Shown here piece after piece: positions 8,369 to 17,102 of a stretch of 64,000 bases of DNA (its first letter is position 1; every line of letters starts with the position of its first letter). This stretch comes from Acidobacteriota bacterium (GTDB lineage Bacteria; Acidobacteriota; Thermoanaerobaculia; Multivoradales; J023). Below the pieces are notes generated by a model that saw only the letters and a program-made list of their open reading frames with translations, had not been told where the DNA came from and did not search any database. The translations under genes and the position numbers were made by a program. The stretch spans positions 186,001-250,000 of the forward strand of contig JAJCXR010000053.1 in the NCBI GenBank assembly GCA_029263315.1. Reading direction: 5' to 3'.

Positions 8369-8944
8369 TCAGGCAGAATATCCCAAAGGACGGGTTTGGT
8401 GATCGTACCAACCGTCGTCACCGCCGAGAAACACCCCACACTGCTGTAGCTCGGTGCCATAGACATGCAGGGTGACCGACGATCCACCGTCTTGCCGGGC
8501 GTTGGCGATGGTGTGGTAGTCGTAGGGCGGAATCAAGGTGCCGGCAGAGCCGACCAGGCCCGACAGGGTGTCGCAACGGCGAAAGCGCCAGCGGGAACCC
8601 TGGGTCTCCAGCAGGTCATATTGGGTGACTGAGATCTCCCCCTCCAGCACCCCTTCAACACACCAGGCCCCCGAGTGGTCATGCAGAGCCGTGCCCTGGT
8701 TCTCGCCCCAAACCATCGCCACCACCGTATAGCCGAGGGTCTCACTCTTGTGCACCAAACGCCGGGCATAGCCGTCGGCGGCGGGCTGGGAAAAATCGCC
8801 GGGTAACTCGAAGGCACGACGCGATATGAGCTCCACCAATGTTTCCTTGACACCCTGGGTGATGGCCTCCACGCTGGGTGCTGCCACCGCCTCGTCAAGG
8901 CGGGAAATCAACTCGTCTCTGCCCGGGAAGGTATCACATCGCAT
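8369..8944 (-). CDS. cupin thiol dioxygenase (cysteine dioxygenase family)
   Basis: Non-haem iron cupin that oxidises a small thiol (cysteine or 3-mercaptopropionate) to a sulfinate. 191 residues, the normal size. Iron ligands are visible in ALHDHSGAWCVEGVLEG (two His, with a Cys where the Cys-Tyr crosslink Cys sits in some members) and a third His in PPYDYHTIAN. The start is supported by an AGGAG site 7 bases upstream of the ATG. Substrate cannot be decided from sequence alone. Confidence 0.85.
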   Translation of the reverse strand: MRCDTFPGRDELISRLDEAVAAPSVEAITQGVKETLVELISRRAFELPGDFSQPAADGYARRLVHKSETLGYTVVAMVWGENQGTALHDHSGAWCVEGVLEGEISVTQYDLLETQGSRWRFRRCDTLSGLVGSAGTLIPPYDYHTIANARQDGGSSVTLHVYGTELQQCGVFLGGDDGWYDHQTRPLGYSA

Positions 8945-9090
8945 GGTCTGGCTCCTTGGTCTGGGGGCAAGGCTCTCGGCAACGCTGGGTGCGAGCCAAG
9001 GGGAGGAGAGCCAGGTCCGGAATGCGGCTGATTCCGGTCGCCGACAAGTCCCCCTGTGATCTGAGTCTCAAGAATAATAGAATTCAGCCC

Positions 9091-9417
9091 ATGCCGAAAC
9101 CACAATTTCAGATCCTCGTCTGCTGCAATGAGCGTCCACCGGACGCGACCAAGCCGTGCTGTGCGCCCCGCGGTGCCATGGATGTCTATCGGCGCTTCAA
9201 GGACAGCGTGCGCCGCAAGGGCCTGCGCGACCAGGTGATGACGGTTCGCACAGGCTGCCTAAAACACTGCAACCAAGGCACGACGGTGTGTATCTGGCCC
9301 CATAATCTCTGGTACAGCCAGGTGACGGTGGACGATGTCGACGAAATCGTCGAGCGTTCCCTCGAAGAGGGGGCGGCGGTGGAACGGCTGCTCATGCCGG
9401 ATGTCCCGTGGCAGTGA
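9091..9417 (+). CDS. thioredoxin-like [2Fe-2S] ferredoxin
   Basis: Small soluble electron-transfer protein of the thioredoxin-like 2Fe-2S ferredoxin type, 108 residues from the ATG at 9091. Cysteines lie in QILVCCNERPP, KPCCAPRGA, RTGCLKHCNQG and VCIWPHNLWY; the first and the later CxxxC-type cysteines are the usual cluster ligands. Its partner is not evident; the neighbours are a divergent thiol dioxygenase and a glycosyltransferase. Confidence 0.85.
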   Translation: MPKPQFQILVCCNERPPDATKPCCAPRGAMDVYRRFKDSVRRKGLRDQVMTVRTGCLKHCNQGTTVCIWPHNLWYSQVTVDDVDEIVERSLEEGAAVERLLMPDVPWQ

Positions 9418-9523
9418 CCTGCCCTTCCACCGTGATCTCCCCCATCGAAAAAAACCAGAAGATCTGCCTCATTGGAGCCGGTTCCTCCGCCATTGGCGCA
9501 GAAATCCGGCACCGACGGCTGCG

Positions 9524-10741
9524 GTGAAGATCCTCCTCCTGGCCAATAGCGATTGGTTTCTCCACCGCTTCAACGGCGAGCTCATCCGCACCCTGCACCG
9601 GACCGGGTCGGAGGTGGTCCTGGCAGGACCGCGGGGCGACTACAGCCGTCGCTTCGAGGCGGAGGGCTTGCCCTGGCGTCCCTGGCGGGTCAGCCGACGG
9701 CGCCTGCTGCCGTGGCAGGAGATGTCGAGCCTGTGGCAGCTGCGCCGCCTGCTGCGACGAGAACGACCGGACGTGGTGCACGCCTTCACCCTCAAGACGG
9801 CCCTTTACAGTGCCGCCGTCTGTGCCTTGCCCCGGTCGCCGCAGCTGGTCTGCTCGATCACCGGCCTCGGCTACCTCTACGCCAATCATGGACTTCGGGC
9901 CAAGCTGCTGCGGCGTCTCTTGCTGATCCTGGGACGCCGCCTCTTCCCCAGGCATCAGATGATTTTCCTCAACCGCGACGATTTTCAAGAGCTGCGACGG
10001 GCAGGCCTGGTGGCCGCCGGGCGGGGCACGGTGATCGGTGGTTCCGGCGTTGATCTCCAACGCTTCTCCGTGCAACCCTGGTGCGACGACGGCCCCCCCT
10101 GGGTGGTGCTACCGGCCCGCATGTTACACAGCAAGGGCATCGAAGATTTTGTCCACGCCGCCGCCGCCCTGCGGGACCGTGGCTCGAACGCCAGATTCGC
10201 CCTGGTGGGGGATCTCGACGCCGATAGCCCGGACGGCATCGCCGGGCCCCTGCTCGAGGATTGGTGTCGACGTTGCGGCGTGGAGTATTGGGGCTTCAGA
10301 GACGATATGATCGGCGTCTATCGGCGAGCCGCCATCGTTTGCCTACCGTCGTTCTACCGCGAGGGCGTGCCGACGGTGTTGCTCGAGGCGGCGGCCTGTG
10401 GCCGCCCGGTGGTCACCACCGACATGCCGGGCTGCCGGGATGCGGTGCAAGACGGCGTCAGCGGCCGCCTGGTTCCACCCCGCGATACCGAAGCTTTAGA
10501 ACGGGTTTTGGCCTCCCTGCTGGCGGCGCCGCAGGATCTCCGGCGGATGGGCCAAGCGGCACGTCGGCGGGTGGAAGAGCGCTTCTCGGTGCAGCGGGTG
10601 GTGGAGGCGACGTTGGCCGTCTACCGACGCTGCGGTTTCCACATGGATATGCCCGAGGCGCCTCGTCTGCCGCCGCGGCCTTCCGACGAACCAGCAACGC
10701 ATATGAGCCATCGCCAACCACGGGAGGATCTTTCCACTTGA
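9524..10741 (+). CDS. GT4-family glycosyltransferase
   Basis: Cytoplasmic sugar transferase, probably adding a sugar to a lipid-linked exopolysaccharide repeat unit. The GTG at 9524 begins VKILLLANSDWFLHRF, the normal N-terminal strand of GT-B enzymes, giving 405 residues; the reading frame is open further upstream but the extra sequence is not protein-like. The nucleotide-sugar site is REGVPTVLLEAAACGRPVV near residues 275-293. The gene overlaps the next by four bases and opens the exopolysaccharide cluster 9524-17102. Donor and acceptor are unknown. Confidence 0.85.
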   Translation: MKILLLANSDWFLHRFNGELIRTLHRTGSEVVLAGPRGDYSRRFEAEGLPWRPWRVSRRRLLPWQEMSSLWQLRRLLRRERPDVVHAFTLKTALYSAAVCALPRSPQLVCSITGLGYLYANHGLRAKLLRRLLLILGRRLFPRHQMIFLNRDDFQELRRAGLVAAGRGTVIGGSGVDLQRFSVQPWCDDGPPWVVLPARMLHSKGIEDFVHAAAALRDRGSNARFALVGDLDADSPDGIAGPLLEDWCRRCGVEYWGFRDDMIGVYRRAAIVCLPSFYREGVPTVLLEAAACGRPVVTTDMPGCRDAVQDGVSGRLVPPRDTEALERVLASLLAAPQDLRRMGQAARRRVEERFSVQRVVEATLAVYRRCGFHMDMPEAPRLPPRPSDEPATHMSHRQPREDLST

Positions 10742-12105
10742 GCCAACGCACCGCTTCGAGACCCTTGGATACTCAACTACCACCTGGCCGTCGCAGCGGT
10801 CGCTCGCCGGACGATCGCCCGGCCGGCCCCCTCTATCGGCCGCTGCTGCTGCTTTGCCTGCTGGTGGCCTTGGCCATGCCGGCCAGCGGTCAATTCTCCC
10901 AATACACCCCGGCCGGCGATTTCGAAGAGGACTTCGAAGCCACCCGCGAGCTCTTGGAAACCGCCATGACGGAGAGCCGCTGGCAATGGGGACCGCTGCT
11001 GGTGGATCCGTGGATCGGCCTGCGGGAGCTCACTTACGATGACAACGTCGGCAACCGACCGCGCGGCAACATCGTCTCCGACTACCTGGTCAAAGTTGGA
11101 GCGGGCGTGCGGGCCTACGCGCCGGTCAAGGAGCAACTGATCTTTGCCGCCCACCTGCTGCCGGAGTATGTCTATTGGCAAGACTTGGACAATCGGCGGC
11201 AGTTGGATGGGCGCTTCGGCGCCGGGCTCTTCGGCAATCTCGGGCCGGTGGATCTCGAGCTGTCGTTGCAGCATGTCGAGGACACCAAATTCTTCAGCCG
11301 TGAATTCGAGGACCGGGTCGACACCGAAGAGGACTTCTTCAAGCTGGACTTGGCCTTGGAGCTGACCCAAGGGTGGTCCGTCTTCGCCGCCGGGGCTTTC
11401 AACACCTATGCTTTCAACGACCAGGAGGACGGGGTCGACGCGCCGGTCAGCCTGCTCAACCGGGACGAGACCTTGGGTCGCCTCGGGGTACGCTTCAAAC
11501 CCTCTGACCGGCTGCGTTTCGGCCTCGGCGTCGAGCATTCCCTGGTCACCTTCGACCGCGACACCAGACGTTCCAACAGCGGCCTCTCTCCCCTGCTGGA
11601 GATGGACCTGGAAGGGGGACGCTTGCTGTTCACCGGTCGGGTGGTTCTCCGAGATCTGGAAAGCGACGGCTCGGAGAGCCTTTTCCCCGCCTTCGACGAC
11701 CTCTCCGGCCGCTTTCGGGCCGCCTGGCAAGTCAACGGTCCGGTACAGCTGGAGCTTCTGGGATACCGCAGCCTGGTCTACTCCTTTCAAGATGTCTTCG
11801 CCTATTTCGTCGACCAGGCAACCGCCGTCGGCTTGGTCACCAGCCTCGGCTCCCGTGCCGGGCTGCGGCTGCGCTATGAGGTCGGCAGCAATGAATACGC
11901 CGCCTTCAACCCCAATCGCACGCCGCGCCGCGATGACTTCGACAGCCTCAGCGCCGAGCTGCAGCTGGAGCTCGGCCCCCTCACCTTGGTGATCAATGCC
12001 TCCGAAACTTCCTACGACTCCAACATCGATCAATTCGACCGCGACGTCACCACCGTCAGCTCCGGCATTGTCCTCGGACGGCGCAAGCAATCGCCCTGGG
12101 GCTGA
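10738..12105 (+). CDS. outer-membrane beta-barrel protein of the exopolysaccharide cluster
   Basis: Probable outer-membrane barrel involved in exopolysaccharide secretion. It starts at a TTG (10738) placed 9-10 bases after a strong GGGAGG site and overlapping the previous stop; 455 residues. A signal peptide follows a 32-residue basic N-region (LYRPLLLLCLLVALAMPASG). After it come amphipathic strands rich in aromatic and acidic residues from about residue 90 (LRELTYDDNVG) to the end. No catalytic motif is seen. Position directly before the Wza-like gene suggests a companion of polysaccharide export. Confidence 0.75.
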   Translation: MSQRTASRPLDTQLPPGRRSGRSPDDRPAGPLYRPLLLLCLLVALAMPASGQFSQYTPAGDFEEDFEATRELLETAMTESRWQWGPLLVDPWIGLRELTYDDNVGNRPRGNIVSDYLVKVGAGVRAYAPVKEQLIFAAHLLPEYVYWQDLDNRRQLDGRFGAGLFGNLGPVDLELSLQHVEDTKFFSREFEDRVDTEEDFFKLDLALELTQGWSVFAAGAFNTYAFNDQEDGVDAPVSLLNRDETLGRLGVRFKPSDRLRFGLGVEHSLVTFDRDTRRSNSGLSPLLEMDLEGGRLLFTGRVVLRDLESDGSESLFPAFDDLSGRFRAAWQVNGPVQLELLGYRSLVYSFQDVFAYFVDQATAVGLVTSLGSRAGLRLRYEVGSNEYAAFNPNRTPRRDDFDSLSAELQLELGPLTLVINASETSYDSNIDQFDRDVTTVSSGIVLGRRKQSPWG

Positions 12106-12119
12106 GTGGAGCTCTCTTG

Positions 12120-12279
12120 GTCCATGTTGTCGCAACTACCCACACGTATCGCCGGCGACGCATCCGCGCCCGCGGCGTTACGCTCGCTGCAACAGAGGCC
12201 CCACTATGCCTCGCTCGCAAGCCTTGCGGATCGCGGCGCCCCACCAGCGATAGGTGCCCGTAGTTGCGACACCATGTAC
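12120..12279. repeat. 160-bp palindromic element, copy A
   Basis: A long imperfect inverted repeat fills the spacer between the barrel gene and the Wza-like gene. TGTCGCAACTAC (12127-12138) is exactly complementary to 12260-12271, and pairing continues inwards (TATCGC / GCGATA) and outwards (CATG / CATG). The central 80 or so bases are nearly the same as in copy B at 49345-49505, whereas the outer arms are unrelated to copy B but still self-complementary. It is not an insertion sequence; no transposase is present. Confidence 0.8.
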
Positions 12280-12306
12280 TTAGGAACAACACCAGGAATG
12301 ACCTCC

Positions 12307-13221
12307 ATGCCGCGACATAGATCTTTCCCCCTCGGCCTGCGGGTCGTCTTGTGCACCTTTCTGGGCCTCCTGCTGGCTTTCCAGGGTCTGTCGGCCCAAG
12401 AACCCGCACCACAACCGACGCAGCCCGCTTCCGGCTTCGACAGTGGCCTCTACCGCATCGGAGCCAATGATCTGTTGAGCGTCGAGGTGTTTGGCCTCGA
12501 CGATTTCGACCGCCAGGTGCGCGTCCTGCGCGACGGCACCATCTCCCTCCCCCTGCTCGGTTCCGTGACGGTGGAAGGATTGTCCTTGGAGGCGGCGCAG
12601 ACGGAAATCTCTCGCCTGCTGGCGGAGAAACGGCTGGTACGGGATCCCCAGGTCAGCCTCTTTGTCGAGGAATACTTGAGCCGCGGTGTCTCGGTGCAAG
12701 GGGCGGTGCAGCGTCCGGGGATCTATCAAATGCTCGGTCCGCGGAGCTTGCTGGAGGTGATCGGCGAAGCCGGTGGCCTGTCGGGCCGGGAGGGGGAACG
12801 GGCCGGTCGCCAGATCTTCGTGGTGCGTCGGGACTCCCGTGGTCAGCAGACCCGTCTCGAGCTCGACGCCCGACGCCTGGTGGGTGAAGGGGACCCGGAT
12901 CTCAATATCCCCCTACAACCGGGGGATGTGGTGGTGGTGCCCTTCGATCGCAAGCAGCGGGTTTATGTCAGCGGGGCGGTGCAGAATCCGGGGGCCGTCG
13001 AATTCCTGGAGAGCGAGGGAATTTCCCTGTTGCAGGCCATCACCGCCGCCGGTGGCCCCAACGAGCGGGCCAAGCTGAGCCGCGTGGCCATCAAGCGGCG
13101 CCTCGACAACGGCGAGGAGGAGCAGATCCAGCTCAATCTCAAACGCATCAAGAACGGCAAGGATCCCGATGTGCCGCTGCAAAAGAACGATACCGTGGTG
13201 GTTGGTGACTGGTTCTTCTAA
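12307..13221 (+). CDS. Wza-like polysaccharide export protein
   Basis: Periplasmic/outer-membrane polysaccharide export protein forming the exit channel for exopolysaccharide. The ATG at 12307 has an AGGA site 8 bases upstream (an ATG at 12298 is an alternative); 304 residues with signal peptide VVLCTFLGLLLAFQGLSAQ. A Poly_export domain begins at YRIGANDLLSVEVFGLDDFD, followed by two SLBB-type beta-grasp domains (VSVQGAVQRPGIYQM and VYVSGAVQNPGAVEF). No lipobox Cys is visible, unlike classical Wza. No inner-membrane Wzc/Wzz partner is seen nearby. Confidence 0.9.
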   Translation: MPRHRSFPLGLRVVLCTFLGLLLAFQGLSAQEPAPQPTQPASGFDSGLYRIGANDLLSVEVFGLDDFDRQVRVLRDGTISLPLLGSVTVEGLSLEAAQTEISRLLAEKRLVRDPQVSLFVEEYLSRGVSVQGAVQRPGIYQMLGPRSLLEVIGEAGGLSGREGERAGRQIFVVRRDSRGQQTRLELDARRLVGEGDPDLNIPLQPGDVVVVPFDRKQRVYVSGAVQNPGAVEFLESEGISLLQAITAAGGPNERAKLSRVAIKRRLDNGEEEQIQLNLKRIKNGKDPDVPLQKNDTVVVGDWFF

Positions 13222-14410
13222 GGCCCGCCGCAGGCGTAACGTCGGCAAGCGACGGGGCGGCGTCACCGTCCCCCTGTCCTGCGTCGTCGTCCTGGCCTGC
13301 GTCGTCGCCCTGTCCTGCGTCACCGCGGCTGCGGCAGCGGGCCAAACCGAGGGCGCCGCGCCAGCCGGCGGCCCACCAGCCGTCGTCGTATCGGCCGTCG
13401 ACGGATCGGCCGTCGTCGTAGAATCCTCCGGGCCCTGTGGCCAAGACCGCGTCTGCCATCGGTTGCAGGTCACCTGCGGCGGCCTGGCGCCCCGGGGCGC
13501 CGAGGTGACGGAATACGAGGTGGCGGCGTCGCGGGGCACGGTGATTCTGGCCACCGGCGTCTATGGCAATCGCCCCTACGATGAATATGCCGAGCGCCAA
13601 ACCACCCTGCAAGAGCTCTCGGCGGCGGGTTTCGAGGTCTTCGCCCTGCGCTGGAGCGATGGCAAGAAAGGCTGGGGCAGCACCGCAGAGGGGGCGGGTT
13701 ATGAGGCCCCCATGTGTGGCTATAACGCCGTCGTCCGCTGGCTGGCGGCGGAGCGGGCGGACCGTCCGCAAGTGGTCTGCGCCCAGGGCAACAGCGGCGC
13801 CGCCCTGCAAATCGCCTACGGCCTGGCGGTCTATGGTCTGGGCGATATCCTCGACTTGGCGGTGCTCACCGGCGGCCCACCCCTAACCCGCATCGATCAA
13901 TACTGCTTCGCCCCCACCCGTCGCAACAAGCAACAGCTGTGGAAAGCCAACGGCCGACGCATCACCGATTATCTGATGGGCTGGGAGGGTGCCGGGGACC
14001 ACTGCAAGAACGCCAGCGGCGATGCCGCGGCCGTGGTCGCCCTGCAAGCCACTGGCCTGCTACCGGTGCACCTCGGGGGTAACGAGGGCGACGATATCGG
14101 CGACGGAGGTGGCGGCGGTCAACAACACCCGGAGCGCCGGCGTCGCTTCGATTACCCCTACACTCACCTCGTCTTCCTGCTGTCGGAGGGTGACAAGTCC
14201 TTGGCGCAGGCCCGTCTCTATTACGACGCGGTGACCTCGCCGAAGACCTGGCATAGCCTGCCCGGCCGGGCCCATGGGGTCGACCGCGAACCCGCCACCG
14301 CCTCCGAGGTGCGACGCCAGCTGATCGCCGCCTGTGGGGCGGTGGATGGGGTCGGCGAGCCTGGTTCAAACACCCCGGCCCCACCGCCAGATCTTCCAAG
14401 CGGCCATTGA
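13205..14410 (+). CDS. putative secreted alpha/beta-hydrolase-like protein
   Basis: Unrecognised secreted protein of about 401 residues with an alpha/beta-hydrolase look: a strand plus oxyanion-type turn (TVILATGVYGNRPYDEY), a nucleophile-like VCAQGNSGAALQIAYGL, and a late His in PGRAHGVDREP. The N-terminus is basic then hydrophobic with repeated CVVVLACVVALSC residues encoded by a short GTCCTGCGTC tandem repeat. Residues near 300 hold a Gly/Asp/Gln/His-rich linker. The GTG start at 13205 overlaps the Wza-like gene; nearby alternatives exist. Placed in the exopolysaccharide cluster, it may trim or deacylate the polymer, but that is inference. Confidence 0.6.
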   Translation: MTGSSKARRRRNVGKRRGGVTVPLSCVVVLACVVALSCVTAAAAAGQTEGAAPAGGPPAVVVSAVDGSAVVVESSGPCGQDRVCHRLQVTCGGLAPRGAEVTEYEVAASRGTVILATGVYGNRPYDEYAERQTTLQELSAAGFEVFALRWSDGKKGWGSTAEGAGYEAPMCGYNAVVRWLAAERADRPQVVCAQGNSGAALQIAYGLAVYGLGDILDLAVLTGGPPLTRIDQYCFAPTRRNKQQLWKANGRRITDYLMGWEGAGDHCKNASGDAAAVVALQATGLLPVHLGGNEGDDIGDGGGGGQQHPERRRRFDYPYTHLVFLLSEGDKSLAQARLYYDAVTSPKTWHSLPGRAHGVDREPATASEVRRQLIAACGAVDGVGEPGSNTPAPPPDLPSGH

Positions 14411-14468
14411 GCGTCACTTGGCCGGGACTCTGGGACACCCAACCCCGCCGTCCACCGATCACCTTTCG

Positions 14469-17102
14469 ATGAGCCCCAACCACCGTTCTCCCCTCCCCGT
14501 CCTCGTTTCGGTGAGCCTCCAGCTGCTCTTGATGCTGGCGGTGGTGGTGCACTACCGCTTGGAGAATCGCGGTTTCCTCCATTTGCTGATCCTGGTGAGC
14601 CTGGCCTTTCCCGTCCATGCCCTGCTGCCCATGTCGTGGCGACCGGGGGCCCTGCTAACCCTCTCCCTGGCGGCCCTGGGCATCGTCCTGACGCCGGTTC
14701 CGGCGCTGCTTCTCTTCGCTCTCGGTTGCGGTCTCATCGCCATCTGCCATCTGCCGCTGCCGTGGACGGCACGCTATGGCATCCTCTTGCTGGCCGGCCT
14801 GGGGTTGGCCTGGCTTCGACTCGGCGACACCACCCCAAGCTTTGGCCTCGGCCCCTTGGGCGCCCTGTGGCCCATCCTTGGCTCCATGTTCATGTTCCGC
14901 CTGATGGTCTACCTGCACGACCTGCGCTACGGCAACCTGCCGTCCTCCAAGGTGTGGTCCCTGAGCTATTTCTTCCTGCTGCCCAACGTCTGCTTTCCGC
15001 TCTTTCCGGTGGTCGACTACAAGACCCTGCGCAAAACCTACTACAACGACGACGCCGCCAACATCTACCGTCGCGGTAGCCGCTGGATGGTGCGGGGGCT
15101 CTGGCAGCTGATCCTTTACCGGTTGGTGTACCACCACCTGGCCCTCGACCCCACGGAGGTGGACGGCGGATGGCGGCTGATGCAGTACATGCTGGCTTCG
15201 TTCCTGCTGTATTTGCGGGTCTCGGGGCATTTCCACCTGATCATCGGCATGCTGCTGCTCTTCGGCTGTAACCTACCGGAGACCCACCACCGCTACTTCT
15301 TGGCCTCCAGCCTGAGCGACTTCTGGCGCCGCATCAACATCTACTGGAAAAACTTCATGGCCAAGGTGGTGTTTTTCCCCAGCCATGACCGTCTGCGTCG
15401 CTTCGGCCCCCGCTGGGCCCTCGCCTTGGCCACCGCCTGGGTCTTTTTCGCCACCTGGTTGCTGCACGCCTACCAGTGGTTCTGGATCACCGGCTCCAGC
15501 TTGCTGACTTGGAGCGACGTGCTCTTCTGGCTCATCCTCGGCCTTCTGGTGGTGATCAACGTGCTGTGGGACAGCCGCCCCGGACGGCGACGCACGGCAC
15601 CACGCCAAGGCCAGCCCTGGGCCCACCGCATGCGGGTGCTGGCCACCTTCCTGCTGCTCACCGTCCTGTGGTCCCTGTGGACCACGGAATCCCTGGCCCT
15701 GTGGCTGCACCTGTGGACCACCGCCCCCGCCCTGGCCCCTTGCCTGCTGCTGCTCATCGTCGGCCTGTTGCTGGCGGCGCCCTGGGTGGCCCGTCGCGGG
15801 GCTCCCTTGGGCAAACGCTCCCTGGCAACGCAGGAAGAACCTCCCAGCCATGATGTCGGCTTGCTGCTCGCCTTGGGCCTCCTCGCCCTCCTAGGACGAC
15901 CCCAGATCCAAGGCATGATGGCCGCCCAACTGCCGAGTCGCCTGGCGGGCCAGGTGGCCACGATCGGCGAGTCCCTGCGCAGCAACGAGCTTAACCGTCG
16001 GGACGCCGCCGCCCAACGCCAGGGTTACTACGAGCAGCTGATCGCCGCGCCCCTCGACAACCCCGGGCTACACGCCCTCTATGCCCGCCGCCCCGCCGAC
16101 TGGCGGCGCCTCGACGAAACCGCCGCCTGGCGCCCGGTCGACGGCCTGCGCCGCGGCGAGCTCGTTCCGGGTAGTCAGATTCAGTTCAAGCAAGCCACCC
16201 TTAGGATCAATCGCTGGGGCATGCGGGATCGGGACTACCCCAAGGAACGGACCCCCGGCACGCCGCGCCTCGCCGTGCTGGGCTCGTCCCACTCCATGGG
16301 CTCCGGCGTCGCCGACGACGCCACCTTCGAAAACCTCTTCGAAGAGCGTTGGAACAAGGAGCACGGCCGCCTCGAATCGCTGAATTTCGCCGTCGCCGGC
16401 CACAGCGCCATCGAAGACATGGTGCTGCTCGATGAGCGGGTGCTCGACTTTCGACCCGACGCCATCCTGGAAGTGGCCCATACCCACGACGTCGGCAAAG
16501 CCGTGCGTTTCCTCGCCGCCGCCCTGGCCGACGCCCCAAACACCGACCACCGAGCCCCAGACCACCTAGCCACAGCCCACCCGGCCCTGCGTGCCCATCT
16601 CGAAGCCGTCGGCGCCGCCCCCGGTCAAGCCAGGAGCGTGCTCGAGCACCGTCTACGTCCCAGACGCTGGCAGATCCTCGCCGCCGTCTACCGACACATG
16701 GTCGAACGTTGCCTGGAGCAGGGCATCGCCCCCCACTGGATGCTGCTACCTCTGGTGGGCGAAGATGACAACAGCGACATGGATCGCCTCGTCGATATTG
16801 CGGAGGAGGCCGGTTTCAAGGTCCACGATCTGCGTCATGTATATGATGGCCACCGTGTCGACGAGCTGCGGTTGGCGCCGTGGGATGACCATCCGAATGC
16901 GCTGGCACATCGGTTGATCGCAGAGAGGTTGTTGGAGATTTGGAGCCTGGCTGATGCAAGGAACCGCCTACCGGTTTTTCTAAATCCCCGTAAGCTTTCT
17001 AGGGCTCAGAAACAGGGGGGCAACCTGGGGGGTCTGGACCGATCGGAGGGCGCACGGGAGAATCATGCCAATGGGACGGACGATTCAAACCCTTCGCAAT
17101 AA
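14469..17102 (+). CDS. MBOAT-like acyltransferase fused to an SGNH hydrolase domain
   Basis: Membrane protein of 877 residues. The first 460 or so residues carry about a dozen hydrophobic helices with MBOAT-like features (DYKTLRKTYYNDD, SLSDFWRRINIYWKNF, and a buried His in WLLHAYQWFW near residue 331). Around residue 600 begins an SGNH domain: LAVLGSSHSMGSGV (block I) with the paired Asp/His in WDDHPNALAH near residue 806. The combination predicts acetyl transfer across the membrane onto exopolysaccharide. The last 50 residues are unlike the family, overlap the convergent gene by 104 bases, and may come from read-through into the adjoining AT-rich island. Confidence 0.8.
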   Translation: MSPNHRSPLPVLVSVSLQLLLMLAVVVHYRLENRGFLHLLILVSLAFPVHALLPMSWRPGALLTLSLAALGIVLTPVPALLLFALGCGLIAICHLPLPWTARYGILLLAGLGLAWLRLGDTTPSFGLGPLGALWPILGSMFMFRLMVYLHDLRYGNLPSSKVWSLSYFFLLPNVCFPLFPVVDYKTLRKTYYNDDAANIYRRGSRWMVRGLWQLILYRLVYHHLALDPTEVDGGWRLMQYMLASFLLYLRVSGHFHLIIGMLLLFGCNLPETHHRYFLASSLSDFWRRINIYWKNFMAKVVFFPSHDRLRRFGPRWALALATAWVFFATWLLHAYQWFWITGSSLLTWSDVLFWLILGLLVVINVLWDSRPGRRRTAPRQGQPWAHRMRVLATFLLLTVLWSLWTTESLALWLHLWTTAPALAPCLLLLIVGLLLAAPWVARRGAPLGKRSLATQEEPPSHDVGLLLALGLLALLGRPQIQGMMAAQLPSRLAGQVATIGESLRSNELNRRDAAAQRQGYYEQLIAAPLDNPGLHALYARRPADWRRLDETAAWRPVDGLRRGELVPGSQIQFKQATLRINRWGMRDRDYPKERTPGTPRLAVLGSSHSMGSGVADDATFENLFEERWNKEHGRLESLNFAVAGHSAIEDMVLLDERVLDFRPDAILEVAHTHDVGKAVRFLAAALADAPNTDHRAPDHLATAHPALRAHLEAVGAAPGQARSVLEHRLRPRRWQILAAVYRHMVERCLEQGIAPHWMLLPLVGEDDNSDMDRLVDIAEEAGFKVHDLRHVYDGHRVDELRLAPWDDHPNALAHRLIAERLLEIWSLADARNRLPVFLNPRKLSRAQKQGGNLGGLDRSEGARENHANGTDDSNPSQ

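Noticed and set aside
10777..12135. 452-codon open frame on the minus strand
   Set aside because: Antisense to the barrel gene, which has a strong ribosome site, signal peptide and strand pattern. The minus frame is low-complexity Glu/Gly/Gln-rich sequence.
12120..12279. Integron attC site
   Set aside because: The element is palindromic, but the GTTRRRY/RYYYAAC core ends are absent, and conservation is in the centre rather than the ends. No integrase is present.
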